Below the pieces are notes generated by a model. That model was not told the origin of the DNA, did not search any database, and saw only the letters and a list, made by a program, of their open reading frames with translations. From an uncultured Saprospiraceae bacterium (lineage in GTDB: Bacteria; Bacteroidota; Bacteroidia; Chitinophagales; Saprospiraceae), in NCBI GenBank assembly GCA_937959275.1, contig CALGLU010000025.1, forward strand, positions 1 to 64,000: 64,000 nucleotides of DNA, read 5' to 3'. This document shows positions 59,062 to 64,000 of the stretch, one piece after another (positions within the stretch are counted from its first letter, which is position 1; each line of letters starts with the position of its first letter). The position numbers and the translations under genes are program-made.

Positions 59062-59263
59062 TATGTCACATTTATTTACAGTCTCTGCAGATCATCTTAT
59101 AAGCAAGTTTGATTCAAGAACTTATGCTAAATCAATCTAAGGGTACCAGCAACGGCATGTTGAATATCTGAGGTCTCGCTATTGAAATACAAAACTTTAT
59201 CTAAAACCGGTTCGATTAGTTCTTAATTTTATTGTATTATACAGATTGCTAAATTTGCTTAAA
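59062..59263. promoter_or_regulatory. Gap before the ornithine-cyclodeaminase gene with a -7 element
   Basis: No gene. TAAATTTG at 59250-59257 fits TANNTTTG and ends 6 nt before the ATG at 59264. No TTG at the preferred distance. Confidence 0.4.
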
Positions 59264-60340
59264 ATGAATAGTGCGGATCATACATTTTTGCTATCTGGAG
59301 AATGCATACAGCAGATCATTCAGGTCATAGGAATAGATAATATAATGGACGATCTTATAGAAAGAACATATAAGGGTTTTATTGAATTTGATGCTAACAA
59401 TAACATACTTTCAGCTCGGAAAGGGTTTAACTACATTACGCCGAATGAAGGACTGATAGAATGGATGCCGATAAGAAATGTAATAGAAGAAGAAGTTCTT
59501 TTGAAAGTTGTCGCTTATCATCCTCAAAATCCGGAATCATTTCAATTACCAACCGTCATTTCTACAATTAGTAAGTATAATACAACGAATGGACATTTGG
59601 ATACGATTCTTGATGGCGTATTGCCGACTTCATTGCGTACGGGTGCTGCATCCGCTGTAGCAAGTCAACTTTTTGGACATCCTGAGAGTAAAATACTAGG
59701 TATCATCGGGTGTGGAGCACAGGCCATTACACAGCTCCATGCTTTATCAAGAGTTTTTGATTTTGAGAAAGTGTTGTACTTTGATAAAGATTTAATCGCT
59801 CAAAATTCATTTGAAGAGCGGGTCAAAATTTTGGGGCTCGATATATATATTCAATCTACACCAATCCCAGAAATCGTAGAGAATTCAGATGTCTTATGTA
59901 CAGCTACTTCTATAGCTGTTGATCAAGGTCCATTATTTGATTATCATACATCCAAGGAATGGTTACATATCAATGCTGTGGGATCTGACTTTCCGGGTAA
60001 AATTGAGTTACCTAAATCATTACTAGATGAAAGCTATGTATCCCCTGATTTTCTTAAGCAAGCAATTGTAGAAGGCGAATGCCAACAATTATCTGAAGAT
60101 CAAATAGGACAGGACATTATCACTTGTCTGAAAAAGGCGACTGATTTTTATCACCTAAAAGAAAAATTAACAGTATTCGATAGTACAGGAATGGCATTAG
60201 AGGATCAAATTGTGGCAGATATGTTTATAGCTTTAGCAAAAAGTATGAATTTGGGCCAGTATATTGCTTTAGAAAATAGAAACACAGACGTTAAGAATCC
60301 CTATTCATTTTTATTTCACACGAAAAAGCAAACAACTTAG
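59264..60340 (+). CDS. Ornithine cyclodeaminase/mu-crystallin family protein
   Basis: 358 residues from the ATG at 59264; a TTG at 59246 lies in front of the -7 element and is unlikely. DGVLPTSLRTGAASAVASQLFG and ILGIIGCGAQAITQLHALSRVF (Rossmann GxGxQ) followed by a strand ending in Asp are diagnostic, with AVGSDFPGKIELP later. The family includes ornithine cyclodeaminase, alanine dehydrogenase and SbnB-type enzymes; which one cannot be decided. Stands alone. Confidence 0.88.
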   Translation: MNSADHTFLLSGECIQQIIQVIGIDNIMDDLIERTYKGFIEFDANNNILSARKGFNYITPNEGLIEWMPIRNVIEEEVLLKVVAYHPQNPESFQLPTVISTISKYNTTNGHLDTILDGVLPTSLRTGAASAVASQLFGHPESKILGIIGCGAQAITQLHALSRVFDFEKVLYFDKDLIAQNSFEERVKILGLDIYIQSTPIPEIVENSDVLCTATSIAVDQGPLFDYHTSKEWLHINAVGSDFPGKIELPKSLLDESYVSPDFLKQAIVEGECQQLSEDQIGQDIITCLKKATDFYHLKEKLTVFDSTGMALEDQIVADMFIALAKSMNLGQYIALENRNTDVKNPYSFLFHTKKQTT

Positions 60341-60345
60341 AGTAA

Positions 60346-61278
60346 TTACTCTTTAAGCTTTTTAAGCGCATCTTCTATTAATTTTCTATTCCGGCCTAAC
60401 AGGTCTCCAATTATTCCAAGTGCAAAACAATTAAATGCAACCGACATCAGTATACTACCTATAATCAAAGATTGTATTTTACCTCTGCCAGAGTCAATGA
60501 GAAAATAATCATAAAGGAATCGAATGATAGGAATCATTCCGAGAATAAAACAGATTGTTCCAAGACTCACAAAGACTTTTAGTGGTTTATAAAGAGCAAA
60601 GGTTCTAAGGGCACCAAAACCACTTTTACGTATATGTTCCCCAATATTTTTAAAGAGTCTTGAAGGTCTCGTCGGAGGATTGATATAAATGGGTATGGAT
60701 TTAAGCTTTAGTCGTTTATCTGAGGCTTGAATTGTTGTATCTAAGGTATAGCTAAATTTATCTGTCACATTCAACTCTAATAAAGCTTCCCTGCTGTATG
60801 CTCGAAATCCTGAAACTGCATCTTTAAGATCCTTCTCTCCAGTTAAGAATATAGTGACTCGTGTACCTAGCCATTGAAAAAACTTTTTAACAATGGAAAA
60901 ATGGCTTACTTGGGATGTCTGTCTATCCCCTACAACAATATCTGCTTTTTTATTTAGTATAGGCTCAATCAGAATTGGGATTTGACTTCCAGGGTATTGA
61001 TTATCACCATCTGTATTGACTAGGATATCTGCATTATGAGTGATCGCAAATTCTAAACCTTTTGAAAAACTAGTTCCTAATCCTCTATTACCTATATTAT
61101 GTACTATATGAGAAACACCAAAATCATGAGCAATTTGAACAGTATTGTCATCACTGCCATCATCAATTATTAGTATTTCTATTTCGTGTATACCAGCTAT
61201 GATTGTTGGAATTTCTGATAAGACAGTTCTAATTGTAGCTTCTTCATTATAACATGGTATTTGGACTATTAATTTCAT
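60346..61278 (-). CDS. Family 2 glycosyltransferase with C-terminal membrane anchor
   Basis: 310 residues. VQIPCYNEEATIRTVL, ILIIDDGSDDNT, NIGNRGLGTSFSKGLE and NTDGDNQYPG (DXD) are the DPM1/GtrB-type core; FRAYSREALLEL follows, then two C-terminal TM helices (~233-255 and 270-298). Such enzymes load a sugar on polyprenyl phosphate. Its start overlaps the upstream membrane protein gene by 4 nt, so they act together. Confidence 0.92.
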   Translation of the reverse strand: MKLIVQIPCYNEEATIRTVLSEIPTIIAGIHEIEILIIDDGSDDNTVQIAHDFGVSHIVHNIGNRGLGTSFSKGLEFAITHNADILVNTDGDNQYPGSQIPILIEPILNKKADIVVGDRQTSQVSHFSIVKKFFQWLGTRVTIFLTGEKDLKDAVSGFRAYSREALLELNVTDKFSYTLDTTIQASDKRLKLKSIPIYINPPTRPSRLFKNIGEHIRKSGFGALRTFALYKPLKVFVSLGTICFILGMIPIIRFLYDYFLIDSGRGKIQSLIIGSILMSVAFNCFALGIIGDLLGRNRKLIEDALKKLKE

Positions 61279-62690
61279 GCTTTTTCAAGTCGATTTTTAA
61301 GAGTGAAATGCTGAATTACTTGAATTAAAATTAAAATAAGTACCAAATTTACCAACCAGAAGGTTCTATTGCTATATCTGAGATTTGCATAATTTGAAAA
61401 AGTTCCACAGATTAAAGTATTGATAATGTGTGCTAAAATTAGAAATAAAAGTATAAGCTTATTTTGAATTACAATTGCAGATTTCTTTTTTATTGATAAA
61501 ATCAGGAAAGCGAAAATTGTAAGTGGAAGAACAAATCGCCACCAAATTTTGTCAATTTTTTCATAAAATTCAGATATCAAATTATAATAAATATTCTTAG
61601 ACTGTTTCGAGCTATTAAATGATATTAAATCATTGTGATTTATTTTATCAAAAATGGTATCAAACCTTTTCATTTGTAATCCATTAGGTCTTTTGTAAGT
61701 TCTGAGCTTTGTATTTCGCAGTGTCTCGAACCCACGTTTAACTACAATTCTGCACATACCAAGGTAAAACCTTGGTTTAGTAATAGCAAATAGAACAAAC
61801 TCTTTTATGTCAATAGAATAATCAACATAAGTTTGATCATTTGAATTTCGTCTTAAAGCATTTTGGTTTTTAATTCTGGATGCATCGTATACATGGGTCT
61901 CTTTACACAGATAATTGCCTTGTGTGCCACTACAAAATTCATTTAGCATATATTTTAATTCACCTGATTCAGCTATTCTAACTGCCACGAAATAATAGCC
62001 AGAAGAAATATCGGGATTTGAAAGGTTTTCAACTGTCGTTATACTTTTTTCTCTGTTATTCAAAATGTTCTTTTCAAAAATATTTGATGAAACTATCAAT
62101 ATAGAAATCAAGAACAGATACTTTAATACTGAAATAAATTTTATATTTTGATTGCTAAAATACTTTGCAGTGAGAAAGGAAATAGAAAAGATAGGTAAAA
62201 TTAGAATGTGACTCTGGTGAGCGCTTATACTAATAAATACGATCGGGATGAGTATCCAATAATTTTGCTTTGTAAGCTTTCCATCCAGAATTAAAATTAT
62301 GCTCAATATTGATATAGGAGTAAAAATATCACTCATCAACATTGTAGATACCCATGGCAAAGTTGTAAGCAGCAATACATTTAAAATCAATAAGAAAATC
62401 CAGTTTTTAAAATTTGGAATATATATTTTACAAAAATGATATAATACTGTAACAATGATTAGGTTTTGAAAAAAGGGAATCCATTGTACAGAGCCAAAAG
62501 TCTTAATGATTGATATTAAAAATACTCCATAGGTATTTGACCAATGACTAGTTTCCATCAAAGTAATTGCCCTTTTCAAATATCCAATAGAATCCGCCAT
62601 TAATAGTGGGAACCCATTATGGATATGGAGTAGACTCAATATTAAAACTCCACTAAAAATTGTCAATAAGGAAAGAAGTCTAGTTTTCAT
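61275..62690 (-). CDS. Multispanning membrane protein, putative glycosyltransferase
   Basis: 471 residues with about ten TM helices. The N-terminus (LLMADSIGYLKRAITLMETSHWSNTYGVFLI) has an Asp in the first loop, as in GT-C enzymes that use polyprenyl-linked sugars. Overlap with the GT2 gene supports a glycan role: the GT2 product could supply the lipid-linked donor. AT-rich and weakly conserved; family not recognised with certainty. Confidence 0.65.
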   Translation of the reverse strand: MKTRLLSLLTIFSGVLILSLLHIHNGFPLLMADSIGYLKRAITLMETSHWSNTYGVFLISIIKTFGSVQWIPFFQNLIIVTVLYHFCKIYIPNFKNWIFLLILNVLLLTTLPWVSTMLMSDIFTPISILSIILILDGKLTKQNYWILIPIVFISISAHQSHILILPIFSISFLTAKYFSNQNIKFISVLKYLFLISILIVSSNIFEKNILNNREKSITTVENLSNPDISSGYYFVAVRIAESGELKYMLNEFCSGTQGNYLCKETHVYDASRIKNQNALRRNSNDQTYVDYSIDIKEFVLFAITKPRFYLGMCRIVVKRGFETLRNTKLRTYKRPNGLQMKRFDTIFDKINHNDLISFNSSKQSKNIYYNLISEFYEKIDKIWWRFVLPLTIFAFLILSIKKKSAIVIQNKLILLFLILAHIINTLICGTFSNYANLRYSNRTFWLVNLVLILILIQVIQHFTLKNRLEKA

Positions 62691-62873
62691 AAAATTATGA
62701 GAAAATGAAATTTTTCGTATTTAAATTTTATATAGTAAAGATACTCTTTTTAGAATTTTGTATTGAATAGATTCTCTCTTATTTTGTTTAAATATTTTAC
62801 TGTTATCAAGGCTAAAGTTGTACATTTCAGTTCTTGAAAAGTATTAAATTCTTATTGTAAATTAGCAAGTAAA

Positions 62874-63899
62874 ATGAAGGTTCTTTTTGATGTAAATCAT
62901 GCCGCTCATGTTCATTTTATAAGGAATGCATATTCTATTTTGTCCGAACAAGGATATGATTGTATGATATCAGCTAGTGACAAGCCGCTCGCATATGAGC
63001 TGCTTGATGAATTTAAGCTACCCTATCTCCCTATGGGGCCAATAGGTAAGTCGATGCCGGCAAAGATGCTAAGACTGTTTCTTCATGATCTCAAATTATT
63101 ATTTTACTGTTTAAAACATAGACCTAAGGTTATTTTAGGAATTGTGGCTATCCGCGGCTCTCATGTAGGTTGGTTACTCCGAATTAAAACACTAGTATTT
63201 ACTGATACTGAACATGCTGCACTGCAAATCGCCTTTTTTAAACCCTTCGCTACAGAAATTCATAATCCCGAATGGTTTACCAAATCCTTAGGGCCTAAAC
63301 AGGTTCGGTATAAAGGATTTCATGAGTTAGCTTACCTACATCCTAATCATTTCATTCCAAGGCCAGAAGTATTGCAAAAGCTAGGTGTTGAAAAAGAGGA
63401 TGCTTTTTTTATTTTAAGATTTGTAGCTTGGGATGCGACACATGATCTTAACCAGTCTGGTATTTCATTGCAACACAAGAGGGCTTTAGTGAGTTTTCTT
63501 GCCCTACGAGGTAGAGTGTTTATTACATCTGAGTATGAGTTAGAGGAAGAGTTTAAAGCACTTGAATTTAATATTCCCGTTTCTTTCCTTCATGATGCCA
63601 TGTATTACTCTTCATTAGTTATTGGAGAGGGAGCAACTACTGCTTGTGAAGCCGCGCTATTAGGGATTCCTAGCATCTATATTAATTCAATTAGCCTTGG
63701 TTATATCACTTATTTAGAATCAAATTATGATTTAGTTTGGCATTTAACAGATGATTCAGAAATTATCAAGAGTGTGACTCGACTGTTTGATAATAAAAAC
63801 TATAAAGAAGACTGGAAGAAGAAAAAGAATCACTTTGTAGGTACTCAAATCGATACGACAGAGTACATAGTTTCTTTGGTAAAAGATAATTGCAAATGA
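62874..63899 (+). CDS. DUF354 GT-B-like protein
   Basis: 341 residues. MKVLFDVNHAAHVHFIRNAYSIL at the start, FTDTEHA in the middle and GEGATTACEAALLGIPSIYIN near 255-275, the latter resembling the sugar-nucleotide binding loop of UDP-GlcNAc 2-epimerase/GT-B enzymes. DUF354 members occur in surface-polysaccharide loci and their chemistry is not settled. Diverges from the GT operon; the 183-bp gap shows no clear promoter. Confidence 0.88.
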   Translation: MKVLFDVNHAAHVHFIRNAYSILSEQGYDCMISASDKPLAYELLDEFKLPYLPMGPIGKSMPAKMLRLFLHDLKLLFYCLKHRPKVILGIVAIRGSHVGWLLRIKTLVFTDTEHAALQIAFFKPFATEIHNPEWFTKSLGPKQVRYKGFHELAYLHPNHFIPRPEVLQKLGVEKEDAFFILRFVAWDATHDLNQSGISLQHKRALVSFLALRGRVFITSEYELEEEFKALEFNIPVSFLHDAMYYSSLVIGEGATTACEAALLGIPSIYINSISLGYITYLESNYDLVWHLTDDSEIIKSVTRLFDNKNYKEDWKKKKNHFVGTQIDTTEYIVSLVKDNCK

Positions 63900-63907
63900 T
63901 TAGTTAT

Positions 63908-64000
63908 TTATTCCTGTAGGCTAAGGAGTTTTTGAATTAGTTTTTCAAGAACCTCTTTCTCCTTCGCGTTCTGTAAGCTTTTGTTTAGTTCTGTAATTTT
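63908..64000 (-). CDS. 3' end of a minus-strand gene, cut by the window edge
   Basis: 30 codons open to the right edge and ending in TAA at 63908-63910, read as KITELNKSLQNAKEKEVLEKLIQKLLSLQE with the hydrophobic spacing of a coiled coil. Length is too short to name it, but composition looks coding. Convergent with the DUF354 gene, 8 bp apart. Confidence 0.5.
   Translation of the reverse strand, partial: KITELNKSLQNAKEKEVLEKLIQKLLSLQE

Noticed and set aside
59062-59263. A tRNA suggested by a GGTTCGA-like string near 59210
   Set aside because: No acceptor, D or anticodon arms can be drawn around it.

Overview
The window is about 64 kb of AT-rich chromosome from a member of the Bacteroidota, most like a marine or environmental Saprospiria/Chitinophagia-type organism. 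The evidence is: a type IX secretion (T9SS) C-terminal sorting domain at 3024-4019; a uroporphyrinogen-III synthase gene beside a DUF4271 membrane protein gene, a typical Bacteroidota pair; many lipoproteins; a 3-coathanger-type C-terminal domain on a giant LamG protein; absence of clear Shine-Dalgarno sequences; and repeated TANNTTTG-type -7 promoter elements, some with a TTG about 20 bp upstream. I see no phage, plasmid, rRNA, tRNA, CRISPR or insertion-sequence genes.

Layout. 1-4019: the 3' part of a very repetitive collagen-like gene with three Cys-bracketed calcium-loop cassettes, then a T9SS-sorted secreted protein. 4135-9058: mostly minus-strand housekeeping genes (DinB-like, sorbosone-dehydrogenase-like lipoprotein, START domain, CoA-type Nudix hydrolase, HemD, DUF4271). 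9188-14089: a sensor kinase/response regulator pair, a DJ-1/PfpI-like lipoprotein and a dipeptidyl peptidase IV. 14351-15333: a RES-Xre toxin-antitoxin pair. 15445-24028: SmpB, topoisomerase IV subunit A, a TlpA-like thioredoxin lipoprotein, an M43-like metalloprotease, a YjjG-type phosphatase, an acyl-CoA thioesterase and an unusual SDR. 24085-32471: GNAT, DUF1080 lipoprotein, then a complete TetR-TolC-adaptor-RND efflux operon with a 26-bp operator-like dyad in front of tetR. 32747-42743: exported phosphatase/nuclease, two glycosyltransferase-like genes, RidA lipoprotein, a three-part UvrD-type helicase, an amidohydrolase split by a frameshift, a VCBS-repeat protein and a non-canonical M19 dipeptidase homologue.

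42994-59061 is the most distinctive part, a surface/secreted-protein locus: a 1.9-kilo-residue protein with four LamG modules, a YadA-head-like repeat protein, a hybrid 7TM sensor kinase/receiver/AraC regulator, a Tat-type dienelactone hydrolase lipoprotein and a roughly 1060-residue protein with repeated strand-rich N-terminal half and a HExxH metalloprotease-like domain. Two of these genes share an almost identical promoter (TTG, exactly 20 nt, TATATTTG) with a CCCCCAAATGGGGG-type palindrome abutting the TTG, suggesting a small co-regulated set. The locus ends in a rearrangement scar where the tail of a choice-of-anchor-Q protein gene is joined to an internally deleted paralogue of the dienelactone hydrolase gene. 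The hybrid regulator gene is preceded by three GCAATGNGT-type half-sites whose centres are exactly 23 bp apart.

59264-64000: an ornithine-cyclodeaminase-family gene, then cell-surface polysaccharide genes (GT2 with membrane anchor, a multispanning membrane protein, a DUF354 GT-B-like protein), and the 3' end of one more minus-strand gene cut by the window edge. Functions below are from reading the translated sequence; no database search was run.
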